DNA from: Fontibacterium sp038145245
Lineage (GTDB): Bacteria; Pseudomonadota; Alphaproteobacteria; Pelagibacterales; Pelagibacteraceae
Assembly: GCA_038145245.1 (NCBI GenBank)
Contig: JAYQPI010000027.1
Span: forward strand, 1-12,544
Length of the DNA stretch: 12,544 bases
Direction of reading: 5' to 3'
Part shown: piece after piece, positions 1-8,172 of the stretch
Position numbering within the stretch: the stretch's first letter is position 1
How the letters are laid out: the number at the start of each line of letters is the position of its first letter
Program-made: the position numbers and the translations under genes
The notes under the pieces: generated by a model
What the model was told of the DNA's origin: nothing
Seen by the model: only the letters and a program-made list of their open reading frames with translations
The model's database searches: none

Positions 1-164
1 TCTTTGTTAATAAATTTTAAAAAATTAATTTCTTTATTAATATCAAGTTCTGTAATTATTGAATTATCAATAGAAACTATTACATTATTAGTTAATTGTT
101 TTGCATTAACATTAGAAAAAAAAAATAAAAAAGATAATAGTAAAAAAAATTTTTTTTTACTCAT
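1..164 (-). CDS. surA: SurA-like periplasmic chaperone / peptidyl-prolyl isomerase, N-terminal part only
   Basis: This is the 5' end of a gene that runs off the left edge; about 54 codons are visible. ATG at 164-162 opens a frame with no stop to base 1. The product begins with a short Lys-rich stretch and a long Phe/Leu hydrophobic segment ending near residue 20 (...SNVNA), which reads as a Sec signal peptide. It continues VIVSIDNSIITELDINKEI, the typical start of the SurA N-terminal chaperone domain (a short strand, 'N-x-I-I-T', then a helix). In the SurA family this domain binds unfolded outer-membrane proteins in the periplasm. The start lies 3 bp after the lptD stop codon, so the two are probably co-transcribed. 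lptD followed by surA is a common order in proteobacteria, and LptD is a SurA client in E. coli. The PPIase domains are outside the window, so other parvulin-type chaperones remain possible. Confidence 0.75.
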   Translation of the reverse strand, partial: MSKKKFFLLLSFLFFFSNVNAKQLTNNVIVSIDNSIITELDINKEINFLKFINK

Positions 165-167
165 TTT

Positions 168-2489
168 TTAGAATAATTGTTTTCCACCAATAGAAGGTAA
201 TATGTTTGATGTTGTGTAGTTATCTCCAAATGGTAATAATGTTACGCCAAAGAAAATACTTGTTGCTGGTCTTAAGTCTTTATCAGATGAGTAATTTTTC
301 TGAAAATAAAAACCATATCTTATACATTCGTTTTCATTTTCAATTCCAAGTTTGTGAGAATTAGTTAGGTCTGTTTTAAGATTTCTGTCGGTAGAAGCTA
401 TTAATTTAGTGTTATCAGTTAAGTAGGAAGTTAGATTTGCCTTAGCATATCTTTCACTCCCAACATGATTATTTTTCTCATAAAAATTAAAATTAATTTC
501 ACCTTGTTTCAAAAAAGTTTTTACATTTAAGTCGTTATAATAAATGTGGTTAAAATTGTTATCTAAAGTATTTTTAAGAGTTACATCAAAATTACCAGGA
601 CTGAAGTATTTTGCTTTAGTCACTAAATCTGAATTTTTATTCTGCAGCGAAGATTTTGTTGGCATGTCAGGATCTTCGTTAAATTTTATAACTTGTCCTA
701 TTGAAAAATCTGCTGAAGCAGGATTGCTTTTGTTTGTAATTTTTTCTTTCCAGTTCCAGTCTAAACCAATGTTAAAAGATAAGTCCTTTTCTATTAATTC
801 ATCTGAATTCATTCTATTCATTGAAAATAAGTTATCAGTGTTTAATAAGGTATCGTTAGATCTTGCATTAGTCATTTTTCCTGGAGAATAACGAGTGAGG
901 ATTCTAGGAATTAAATACTGTTCAGATTCTTTTGATAATTTAGCAAACGGTAATGAAGCATCAATACCAACAATTGGGTTAATTTGACTATTTAAGTTTT
1001 CGTTTGGAGTTCTATAGTCAGAATAATAGTTAATATTATTAATTTTTGTAAGAAATTTATATCCAATTCCAAGATTTGTATTATAGGATTCTTGAGTTGT
1101 GTAATCTAAGTTGTTTATAAAAGTTGTTTTGTTTTGATTGGTGTTTGCATTTAAACTTCTAAAACTTGAGTTAAAGTTTAGATTATTATTTTCCAAAAAG
1201 TTATATTTAGAATAAATAATTTCTGGAAGAATATATTCGTATTGATCAGATGCTTTTGAAATACTGTTATTTTGATATGCAGCAGTTTTAAGATTTAGAC
1301 TTTCATTCTTTCCAAATGAGTTAAAATATATTTCATTAGTTAATTTTGTTAAATCTTCTTTTACAAGATTAGTTTTAAAACCATCAATAGTAGAATTTAT
1401 TTTATTTACTCTCAAATAAGTAGGGTTGTTTACTCTCTGAATTTTTGCATTAAATTCACTTTTATCTAAGACTTTGTCTTCAAAATTAAGATTTAAGTTT
1501 CCAAATAAATGATGTCTGGAACCATCCGTTTGAGTATTTGTTATTTCTTTATATCCTTCGGTAAATCCACCTTCTAATGTTAAAGAGCCATTTTTATATT
1601 TTTCTCTATACTCTCCTAATAACAATGGATTTTGTTTAAAATAATAAGTAGGACTAATTGTAAAATCAGCTGATTCAGAGAGTGGATAAAAATAAGGAAT
1701 TTTAATTGTTGAACCAATATCTGCTCCTAAAGAAGAAAATGATGGAGCTAAAAACCCCTCTTTTCTTTTTACACTTGGATCTGGATGAGAAAAATAAGGT
1801 GTATAAAGAACTGGAAAATTATTTAAATCTAGAGTTGCATTTTTATAAGTAATTTGTTTTTTTTCTTTGTCGTGTGTTACTAAGTCAGCATTTAAATTCC
1901 AAAAAGGGCATCCTTCTTTTTCATTAGATGATTTACAAGATGTAAATTTTCCATCTTTAAGAATAGTTATATTGTCTTTTATACTTACTTCTTTTCCAGA
2001 AAGTTTTGGTTCTATAAATTCATTAAATTTATCTTTAGATTGAAACTTTTCTTTATTCAGATCCGAACTAAGATTGTAACCAATAATTTCATTAAATTTA
2101 TCATCAGCATTTAATTTGCTAAAATAATATATATTTTTATAATTATCTAAATATTTTACTTTATTTTCGGCTGTGATAATTTTTTTTTCTAAGTCGTATT
2201 CAAAATTTTCTGCTGTTAAAGTTCTATTTTTGATATCAGAAAACTTTGAATTTCCAAAAGTCTTCAAGAGTTGAGTTGATTTATTATATATAATTTTATC
2301 AGCAGAAATTTGTTTTCCTTCTTGATTTTTAGCTACCACATTTCCTATGGCTTCTATAATATTGTTATCTTGAGAATAAGTTAGTTTGTCTGCAGAAAAA
2401 TTGTAAATATCTTTTTGCTGAGAAAAACTAATATTTGAACTTAATAAAAATATTCCAAAAAATAATTTAAAAAAAAATTTATTTTGCAT
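168..2489 (-). CDS. lptD: LPS-assembly outer-membrane protein LptD
   Basis: This 773-residue protein matches the usual LptD length. LptD, with LptE, forms the outer-membrane channel that inserts lipopolysaccharide into the outer leaflet. Residues 1-23 are a signal peptide (MQNKFFFKLFFGIFLL..SFS). Residues about 28-130 form an LptA/OstA-like beta-jellyroll domain, with repeated pieces such as 'SADKLTYSQDNNIIEAIGNV' and 'AENFEYDLEKKIITAEN'. From about residue 225 ('PVLYTPYFSHPDPSVKRKEGF') the long C-terminal beta-barrel begins, full of alternating strands and ending in Phe. There are three cysteines, C185 and C194 near the domain junction and C722 near the C-terminus; the E. coli protein has four, joined in two inter-domain disulfides. 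The start overlaps the end of lptG by 11 bp, which suggests translational coupling. The surA-like gene follows 3 bp downstream. Identification is confident from domain order, the HPDP motif and context. Confidence 0.93.
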   Translation of the reverse strand: MQNKFFFKLFFGIFLLSSNISFSQQKDIYNFSADKLTYSQDNNIIEAIGNVVAKNQEGKQISADKIIYNKSTQLLKTFGNSKFSDIKNRTLTAENFEYDLEKKIITAENKVKYLDNYKNIYYFSKLNADDKFNEIIGYNLSSDLNKEKFQSKDKFNEFIEPKLSGKEVSIKDNITILKDGKFTSCKSSNEKEGCPFWNLNADLVTHDKEKKQITYKNATLDLNNFPVLYTPYFSHPDPSVKRKEGFLAPSFSSLGADIGSTIKIPYFYPLSESADFTISPTYYFKQNPLLLGEYREKYKNGSLTLEGGFTEGYKEITNTQTDGSRHHLFGNLNLNFEDKVLDKSEFNAKIQRVNNPTYLRVNKINSTIDGFKTNLVKEDLTKLTNEIYFNSFGKNESLNLKTAAYQNNSISKASDQYEYILPEIIYSKYNFLENNNLNFNSSFRSLNANTNQNKTTFINNLDYTTQESYNTNLGIGYKFLTKINNINYYSDYRTPNENLNSQINPIVGIDASLPFAKLSKESEQYLIPRILTRYSPGKMTNARSNDTLLNTDNLFSMNRMNSDELIEKDLSFNIGLDWNWKEKITNKSNPASADFSIGQVIKFNEDPDMPTKSSLQNKNSDLVTKAKYFSPGNFDVTLKNTLDNNFNHIYYNDLNVKTFLKQGEINFNFYEKNNHVGSERYAKANLTSYLTDNTKLIASTDRNLKTDLTNSHKLGIENENECIRYGFYFQKNYSSDKDLRPATSIFFGVTLLPFGDNYTTSNILPSIGGKQLF

Positions 2490-3573
2490 TAACCTGAGTA
2501 ATTCCTACTAAATTTATTAAAATTATGAGAAATATAGGTATCCACACCGAAAAATCTACAGATATTATGCCAGATTTAGCTATTGTTATTGATAAATCAT
2601 TTAAAAAATAAATTATTATGCTTATTATTACTCCGTAGGTTCCATATTTTAGGTAATTAGAAGTCTTTCCTAAATTTATAATCATTAATCCAGAAAGTAT
2701 TGACATGGCTAATAAGTAAATTGGAAAGGATATTAATTTTTGATACCTAATTCTAAGATCTATAGTGGAGTATCCTTTATCTTCTAATATTTGCATTTCT
2801 TTATTAATGTCTAATAAAGAAGTTGTTTCGGTATTTTTGTAAACATTTTTAAGTTCATTTATATTTATATTGCTAGTGTAGTTATAGTTATTAAAATAGT
2901 TCTCTTTATTATTTTTTTTATTTCCAGAAATAATATGAACTTTATTTAGTTGCCAATTTTTTTCTTTAATAATTCCCTCTTCAGCATCAATTCTTCTAAT
3001 AAAATTATTATAAAGATCATAATTATAAATAGTGATTTGATTTATAGTTGAAAAATCTTTATTAATTTTTTCAATTCTTACTATATTTTTTTCTTTATCA
3101 TTTTTATCAAGAATCCATATTCCAGTTTCATTTACAAATACTAAATTTTTTGTTTCATTATATTGAGAACGTAATTCTTCATAGTATTTTAACATTGAGG
3201 AAGAAAAAGGCGTAACCAAAAATATAATAATATAGCCAATAACAAATGAAGTTAACGCAGGAATTAATATAATTTGAATATTTGAATATCCCATTACTCT
3301 TAATGAGATGACTTCGTTATGATTGTAAATTTTTAGATAAAAAACTATTCCTCCAAATAAAACAATAAACGGAAATAAATTTATTAATACATTAGGGATT
3401 TTTAAAACAGTAAATATTATAAAAAATATAAATTTAAGATCCTTTTTTGATTTAAAAAAATTAAACTCATCTAATAAATTAATTAAAAGAATAATTGAAA
3501 GCATAACTGCTATGACAACAAATAAACTTTTTACATATTCATTTATTATGTATCTGTTTATAGATTTTAACAT
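2479..3573 (-). CDS. lptG: LPS export ABC transporter permease LptG (YjgP/YjgQ family)
   Basis: This 364-residue inner-membrane protein has the LptF/LptG plan. There are three N-terminal transmembrane helices (roughly residues 14-36, 60-84 and 100-124), a periplasmic beta-jellyroll-like region of about 130 residues, and three C-terminal helices (roughly 277-297, 308-328 and 338-360). Helix 2-3 loop motifs such as 'NHNEVISLRVMGYS' fit the cytoplasmic coupling helix that contacts the LptB ATPase. With LptF and LptB, LptG extracts LPS from the inner membrane and passes it to LptC and the LptA bridge. I call this LptG because it is the second gene of the pair and carries 'GIISVDFSVWIPIF' before the last helix, as LptG proteins do. 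Its ATG follows the lptF stop codon with no intervening base, and its end overlaps lptD. lptB, lptC and lptA are not in the window. F-versus-G naming is less certain than the family call. Confidence 0.9.
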   Translation of the reverse strand: MLKSINRYIINEYVKSLFVVIAVMLSIILLINLLDEFNFFKSKKDLKFIFFIIFTVLKIPNVLINLFPFIVLFGGIVFYLKIYNHNEVISLRVMGYSNIQIILIPALTSFVIGYIIIFLVTPFSSSMLKYYEELRSQYNETKNLVFVNETGIWILDKNDKEKNIVRIEKINKDFSTINQITIYNYDLYNNFIRRIDAEEGIIKEKNWQLNKVHIISGNKKNNKENYFNNYNYTSNININELKNVYKNTETTSLLDINKEMQILEDKGYSTIDLRIRYQKLISFPIYLLAMSILSGLMIINLGKTSNYLKYGTYGVIISIIIYFLNDLSITIAKSGIISVDFSVWIPIFLIILINLVGITQVNAK

Positions 3574-4665
3574 TTATGATTTGATATTTTCTCTATTAAG
3601 AAAGTAATTTAACAAAATCCAATTTATTATTAAAAATAACAGTGGAGAAACGTACAAAACTAAACTTGCGAATATTTTTTTGGAACTAAGATCTAATAAT
3701 ATTTCGCTTACTATTATTATTGAGATTCCATATGTAAAAATTATTATTTTTAATAAATTATTATTTATTACTTCTTTGTTTGTTATAATTAGAAAACACG
3801 CTAATAAAACTAATGAAGGAATAAATAAAGGCATTATAATTCTATCATTTAGTTCACCAATTATATTAGAATGTTGTGAGTCATTTTTAATATTTAATCT
3901 TTTTATTAATTCAAATAACAAAATTTCATTAAATTTATAATAATCTACTGTTTTTTTATTATATTGACTTAGATCAAGCGTTGTTTTGTCAAAATCTAAT
4001 ATAGAAATTTTTTTATCCTTTCGTTCCTCTTGTATGCTCCCATCAACTAAGACAAGTAAATTTTTTTTATTTTCATTGATAACAACTCCTGATTTTGCAA
4101 TTATAGTTTTTTTTATATCTGCATTATCTTCAAATAAAATAATATCTTCGAGCTCATTAATTTGATTTTTTTTTCCTACATAAATTGTTAATTTCTTAAG
4201 AGGATTATTAAAATTATTTTGTTTTAATAAAGGAGCAATACTGCCAACTCCAGAGTTTAGAAGTAGATATCTCGAATAATTAGAAAAATATGGAACTATA
4301 AAAGATCTAATAATTACAAGTATTATAATTAATATAATTGATGATTTTAACAAATAATAAATAAATCTTTTTTTTTCTAATCCTGAAAACCATAAAGCTT
4401 TAAGTTCATTATGGTCTTCAAATTTTGAGATAGTTACAACGAGAGATATAAAAAAAATTATTAATGAAATCCTTGAAAAAAATTTTGGCATTATTGATAA
4501 AATGTACAGAAAATAAGTATTAATAGAGTTTCCTTCTTCGCCGATTAGATCGAGTAATCTTACAGCCTGCGTGATCCAAATAATAAGTCCAAATGCAAGT
4601 AGAATAGAAATATAATTTTTTAAAAACTCTTGGATAAAATAGTATCCTAACTTGTTTTTTTTCAT
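3574..4665 (-). CDS. lptF: LPS export ABC transporter permease LptF (YjgP/YjgQ family)
   Basis: This 363-residue protein is the partner permease of LptG, with the same architecture. N-terminal helices lie at about residues 17-37, 50-80 and 101-125, followed by a periplasmic soluble domain and three C-terminal helices near 276-296, 304-325 and 333-357. The segments 'WITQAVRLLDLI' after helix 1, 'FEDHNELKALWFSGL' in the cytoplasmic coupling region and 'LNDRIIMPLFIPSLVLL' before helix 4 are typical of LptF. It is the first gene of the minus-strand run lptF-lptG-lptD-surA and is divergent from pepA. The lptFG/pepA divergent arrangement is also found in E. coli and other proteobacteria, which supports the assignment. 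The ATG at 4665 is preceded by only 28 bp of spacer with no clear Shine-Dalgarno sequence, so the leader is probably very short. Confidence 0.9.
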   Translation of the reverse strand: MKKNKLGYYFIQEFLKNYISILLAFGLIIWITQAVRLLDLIGEEGNSINTYFLYILSIMPKFFSRISLIIFFISLVVTISKFEDHNELKALWFSGLEKKRFIYYLLKSSIILIIILVIIRSFIVPYFSNYSRYLLLNSGVGSIAPLLKQNNFNNPLKKLTIYVGKKNQINELEDIILFEDNADIKKTIIAKSGVVINENKKNLLVLVDGSIQEERKDKKISILDFDKTTLDLSQYNKKTVDYYKFNEILLFELIKRLNIKNDSQHSNIIGELNDRIIMPLFIPSLVLLACFLIITNKEVINNNLLKIIIFTYGISIIIVSEILLDLSSKKIFASLVLYVSPLLFLIINWILLNYFLNRENIKS

Positions 4666-4693
4666 TTTGATATGTATATGATCTTATATCATT
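4666..4693. promoter_or_regulatory. 28-bp divergent spacer lptF/pepA with inverted repeat and overlapping promoters
   Basis: This is the only DNA between the two divergent start codons, so it must hold the initiation signals of both genes unless these extend into coding sequence. It contains the inverted repeat TGATAT (4668-4673) / ATATCA (4686-4691), placed exactly symmetrically with 2 bp to each start codon. On the minus strand, TATAAG at 4688-4683 is a 5/6 match to a sigma-70 -10 box for lptF. On the plus strand, TATATG at 4675-4680 with TTGTTT at 4652-4657 (17-bp spacer, inside lptF) is a possible pepA promoter. Either would give a leader of only a few to about a dozen bases. The region is AT-rich, so chance matches are likely. 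Confidence 0.4.
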
Positions 4694-6160
4694 ATGTTAG
4701 ATTTAAAGATAACTCCAAATGTTAATAATAATTTAGATTATTATATTTTTTTTTGTGAAAAAAATTTTTCGTTTAATTCAAAAAAATTATCATTCATAAA
4801 CATAAGTACTAATGAAATCAGTTCTATATTGTTAAAAAATAAAGATGAAGATTATTTTGTATTTAATTATCATAATATCAAACCTAAAAAAATTATTTTT
4901 GTAAATCAGAAAGATAATAGAGACGAATCTGAGAATCAAAATATTGGTGGCAAAGTTATTAGCGAAATTAAATCAGCAAAAGAAATCAATGTTATTTTTT
5001 CTAATGAGAATAAATCTTTTGAGAATTATTATTTTAATTTTTTTTTAGGATGTTTTCTTAAAAAATATACTTTTGTAAAGTATAAAACAATTTTAAAAAA
5101 AAATGAAAATGCTAAAGAAAAAATAAAATTATTTATTACTTCATCTAACAATAATTTTTTTGTTAAAATTAAAAATAATATTGAAGATATTGTTCATGGA
5201 GTTTTTCTAACAAGAGATTTGGTTTCTGAACCACCTAATTATTTAAATCCTGAAAGATTTGTAACTGAAATAAAAAAACTCTCTAATTTAGGTCTTAAAG
5301 TTGATATTTTTGATTATTCAAAAATGAAAAAAATTGGAATGAATGCATTATTAGGTGTTGCTCAAGGAAGTAAAAATCTACCTTATTTTGTAACTATTAC
5401 TTGGAAACCAAAAAATTCGAAAAATAAAAATCCTCTATCGTTTATTGGAAAAGGAGTTTGTTTTGACACCGGTGGTATTTCTTTAAAACCAGCAAAATTT
5501 ATGGAAGATATGAAATACGATATGGCTGGAGCTGGGGCTGTTGTAGGATTAATGAAAACTTTAGCACTTAGAAAATCGAAATCTTATGTTATTGGAGCAG
5601 TTGCATTAGTTGAAAATATGCCAGGTGGGGCCGCACAAAGACCTGGCGATATCGTAAAATCTTATTCTGGTAAAACTATTGAGGTTCTAAATACAGATGC
5701 TGAGGGAAGATTAATTCTTGCTGATGCAATCTATTATATGGATGAACAATATAAACCAGAATTAATAGTTGATTTAGCAACACTTACCGGAGCAATAGTT
5801 ATTTCGTTAGGAAATGAATATGCAGGATTATTTTCTAATAATGATAAATTAGCAGAAAAATTAATTAAAGCTGGAGAAATTGAAAACGAAAAACTTTGGA
5901 GATTTCCATTGCATAAAAATTATGACAAGTTAATGGATTCTAAAATTGCAGATATTCAAAATATTAATTATTCCGGAGGAGCAGGTTCTATTACAGCGGC
6001 ACAGTTTTTGCAGAGATTTTTAAAGAATAATACACCTTGGGCGCATTTAGATATTGCAGGAATGGCTTGGACAAAAAAAGATTTAGACATTATCCCTACA
6101 GGAGCAACAGGCTATGGTGTTAAATTATTAAATAAATTTGTAGAAAAATATTACGAATAA
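4694..6160 (+). CDS. pepA: Leucyl aminopeptidase (M17 cytosol aminopeptidase)
   Basis: This 488-residue protein is a member of peptidase family M17, a hexameric cytosolic enzyme with two metal ions that removes N-terminal residues from peptides. The catalytic domain is fully conserved: 'IGKGVCFDTGG' gives K253 and D258, 'SLKP' gives K265, 'YDMAGAGAV' gives D276, and the signature 'NTDAEGRL' (333-340) gives D335, E337 and R339. By homology the metal ligands are K253, D258, D276, D335 and E337, and the catalytic residues are K265 and R339. The N-terminal about 165 residues are the poorly conserved macro-like domain, here rich in Asn and Lys. E. coli PepA also binds DNA through this domain; nothing here shows whether this one does. 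The gene is divergent from lptF and ends 1 bp before ndk, so the two are almost certainly one transcript. Confidence 0.95.
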   Translation: MLDLKITPNVNNNLDYYIFFCEKNFSFNSKKLSFINISTNEISSILLKNKDEDYFVFNYHNIKPKKIIFVNQKDNRDESENQNIGGKVISEIKSAKEINVIFSNENKSFENYYFNFFLGCFLKKYTFVKYKTILKKNENAKEKIKLFITSSNNNFFVKIKNNIEDIVHGVFLTRDLVSEPPNYLNPERFVTEIKKLSNLGLKVDIFDYSKMKKIGMNALLGVAQGSKNLPYFVTITWKPKNSKNKNPLSFIGKGVCFDTGGISLKPAKFMEDMKYDMAGAGAVVGLMKTLALRKSKSYVIGAVALVENMPGGAAQRPGDIVKSYSGKTIEVLNTDAEGRLILADAIYYMDEQYKPELIVDLATLTGAIVISLGNEYAGLFSNNDKLAEKLIKAGEIENEKLWRFPLHKNYDKLMDSKIADIQNINYSGGAGSITAAQFLQRFLKNNTPWAHLDIAGMAWTKKDLDIIPTGATGYGVKLLNKFVEKYYE

Positions 6161-6161
6161 A

Positions 6162-6563
6162 ATGGAAAAAACTTTATCAATTATAAAACCAGATGCTGTT
6201 GAAAGAAATTTAATAGGGCAAATAGTGAGTATTTTTGAAAAAAATTCATTGATAATTCATTCTATTAAGAAAGTTAAATTATCTAAAAAAATGGCTGAAG
6301 ATTTTTATTCTGTTCATAAAGATCGCCCTTTTTTTAATGATCTTTGCAATTATATGAGCTCAGGTCCAGTTGTTGTTATGGTGTTAGAAGGCGACAATGC
6401 TGTCCTTAAAAATAGAGAAATTATGGGAGCCACAAATCCAAAAGATGCTGCAAAAGGAACAATAAGAAATTTATATGGCATTTCTTTAGATAAAAATTCA
6501 GTTCATGGCTCTGATAGCAAAGCAAATGCTAAAATTGAAATAGATTTTTTCTTTAAAGATTAG
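6162..6563 (+). CDS. ndk: Nucleoside diphosphate kinase
   Basis: This 133-residue protein is slightly shorter than the usual bacterial Ndk of about 140. It moves the gamma phosphate from ATP to other (deoxy)nucleoside diphosphates through a phosphohistidine. Visible family marks are 'TLSIIKPDAVERNLIGQI' at residues 4-21, 'GPVVVMVLEGDNAV' at 68-81, 'MGATNPKDAAKGTIRNLYG' at 88-106, and the active-site 'NSVHGSDS' with H115 as the phosphorylated histidine. It begins 1 bp after the pepA stop with no Shine-Dalgarno sequence, which suggests coupled translation or reinitiation. It is convergent with purN, with only 3 bp between the two stop codons. No key residue is missing. Confidence 0.96.
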   Translation: MEKTLSIIKPDAVERNLIGQIVSIFEKNSLIIHSIKKVKLSKKMAEDFYSVHKDRPFFNDLCNYMSSGPVVVMVLEGDNAVLKNREIMGATNPKDAAKGTIRNLYGISLDKNSVHGSDSKANAKIEIDFFFKD

Positions 6564-6566
6564 TTT

Positions 6567-7145
6567 TTAAACTATTTTCTTGCAAACAATGTCGACTGCT
6601 TTTGGGTAAATTGAATGTTCTGCATTTAAGACTCTTTTTGCTAAAGAATTTGCATTATCGGTTTTTAAAACTTTAACTTTTGTTTGTAATATTTTTTTAC
6701 CAGAATCAAGTTTTGCTGTAACATAATGAACTGTTGATCCTGCATATTTATCGCCTGCTTTTATAGCTCTTTCATGTGTGTTTAACCCTTTATATTTTGG
6801 AAGCAGGGAAGGATGAATATTAATAATTTTAATTTTACATTTTTGAATGAATTCTTTCGACAAAATTCTCATAAATCCTGCTAAACATAGTAAGTTAATT
6901 TTATTTTTTTTAAGATAGCTTAAAGCTTTCTCCTCAAACTGAGTTTTTTTTTTCTCAATTACGTAATTTATAATTTTATTTTTTTTAGCATAAGTTAATC
7001 CTTTAGCCTCTTTCTTGTTTGAAATAACTAATTTGATTTTCCAATTAGTATTATTCTTTTTAGAATATTTAATTAATTCTTTTAAGTTTGATCCTCTACC
7101 GGAAATAAAAACACCAACATTAATATTTCCAGTTAATTTTTTCAT
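6567..7145 (-). CDS. purN: Phosphoribosylglycinamide formyltransferase (GART, PurN type)
   Basis: This 192-residue protein transfers a formyl group from 10-formyltetrahydrofolate to GAR, the third step of de novo purine synthesis. The phosphate-binding loop 'ISGRGSNL' is at residues 14-21 and 'CLAGFMRILS' at 87-96. The catalytic 'INIHPSLLPKYKG' gives N109 and H111, and 'HYVTAKLDSGKKILQ' gives D147; these correspond to the Asn-His-Asp triad of E. coli PurN. The length fits the family. The ATG lies 26 bp inside the end of purM in another frame, and no Shine-Dalgarno sequence is visible, so translation is probably coupled to purM. It sits directly downstream of purM, as in E. coli. Confidence 0.95.
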   Translation of the reverse strand: MKKLTGNINVGVFISGRGSNLKELIKYSKKNNTNWKIKLVISNKKEAKGLTYAKKNKIINYVIEKKKTQFEEKALSYLKKNKINLLCLAGFMRILSKEFIQKCKIKIINIHPSLLPKYKGLNTHERAIKAGDKYAGSTVHYVTAKLDSGKKILQTKVKVLKTDNANSLAKRVLNAEHSIYPKAVDIVCKKIV

Positions 7146-8172
7146 TTAGTATAATTTTTTTATTATTATTACTTTTTATAATAGACCCGATTTCATATGG
7201 TTTTAAAGATTTATTAAAAACTTTTGAGATTTTTTGATAATTTTTTTTATCTGTAATTATGCAAAAACCAACTCCACAATTAAATGTTTTAAGCATTTCT
7301 TGATCGTCAACTCCGTTTGATTTTATCCATTTTATAATTTTGTTTGGTTTAATTTTCGAAAGATTAATTTTAGCACTATAGTTATTAGGAATTACTCTTG
7401 GTAAGTTCTCAATAATTCCTCCACCAGTGATATGTGCACAACCTTTAATCAACTTCATGCTGTGAAGTTTTAATATTTCTTTAACGTAAATTTTAGTAGG
7501 AGTTAAAAGATCCTTATATAATCTTTTATTTTTATTAACTTTAATTTTTTTATCTTTCAGAATTTTTCTTATTAAAGAATATCCATTAGAATGAGCTCCC
7601 GTTGAAGGCACTCCTAATATTATATCGCCATGTTTAATTGAATTTCCTGTGATTACATTTTTTTTTCCAACAATTCCAACAGCAAAGCCAGCTAAATCAA
7701 AAGAATTTCCAGTATACACACCAGGCATTTCTGCTGTTTCACCACCAGATAAAGAACAGCCTGCAATTCTACATCCTTTTGCTATGCCAGATAATATTTG
7801 TTTATATTTTTTTTCAATAACTTTCGGAATTGCTATATAATCTAAAAAGACAACAGGTTTTGCACCTTGTACAATTAGATCATTTACACACATTGCAACT
7901 AAATCAATGCCGATAGTCCTAAAATCATTTAGATGATTTGCTATCTCTAGTTTAGTCCCAACTCCATCAGTTGAAGTTACAATAAGAGGGTTTTTAATTT
8001 TATATTGTCCTAGATCAAATACAGATCCAAAGCCTCCTATGTTTTTAAAGTTTTTAATTTCACTCCCTTTAATTTTTGTGGATTTTGATAATTTAGAAAT
8101 GAATTTGACTAGATTTGTGGTTTTTTCGATATCAACGCCACTATTAAGATAGGTAAAATTTGAATTATTCAT
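7120..8172 (-). CDS. purM: Phosphoribosylformylglycinamidine cyclo-ligase (AIR synthetase)
   Basis: This 350-residue protein matches the E. coli enzyme in length. It uses ATP to close FGAM into aminoimidazole ribonucleotide, the fifth step of purine synthesis, and belongs to the PurM/PurL/SelD ATP-binding superfamily. Visible signatures are 'STDGVGTKL' (67-75), 'GGETAEMPGVY' (143-153), 'PSTGAHSNGYSL' (189-200), 'HITGGGIIENLPR' (247-259) and 'FNCGVGF' near the C-terminus. An extended Lys/Asn-rich tail (ending KINWKY) overlaps the start of purN by 26 bp. It is the first gene of the purM-purN pair and divergent from hda over a 102-bp spacer that should carry its promoter. The enzyme is intact. 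Confidence 0.96.
   Translation of the reverse strand: MNNSNFTYLNSGVDIEKTTNLVKFISKLSKSTKIKGSEIKNFKNIGGFGSVFDLGQYKIKNPLIVTSTDGVGTKLEIANHLNDFRTIGIDLVAMCVNDLIVQGAKPVVFLDYIAIPKVIEKKYKQILSGIAKGCRIAGCSLSGGETAEMPGVYTGNSFDLAGFAVGIVGKKNVITGNSIKHGDIILGVPSTGAHSNGYSLIRKILKDKKIKVNKNKRLYKDLLTPTKIYVKEILKLHSMKLIKGCAHITGGGIIENLPRVIPNNYSAKINLSKIKPNKIIKWIKSNGVDDQEMLKTFNCGVGFCIITDKKNYQKISKVFNKSLKPYEIGSIIKSNNNKKIILNEKINWKY

Noticed and set aside
544..891. Plus-strand open frame of 115 codons inside lptD
   Set aside because: It is antisense to the strongly supported lptD barrel, has no domain, signal or ribosome-binding site, and reads as a shadow of AT-rich coding sequence.
3680..3940. Plus-strand open frame of 86 codons inside lptF
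   Set aside because: It mirrors the transmembrane coding of lptF on the other strand. Its Ile/Asn-rich product has no recognisable feature.
6558..6572. Bidirectional terminator between ndk and purN
   Set aside because: Only 3 bp separate the stop codons, and the TTTTTAAA stretch has no GC-containing stem.
7649..7840. Plus-strand open frame of 63 codons inside purM
   Set aside because: It is antisense to the conserved Gly-rich core of purM; no independent evidence of coding.
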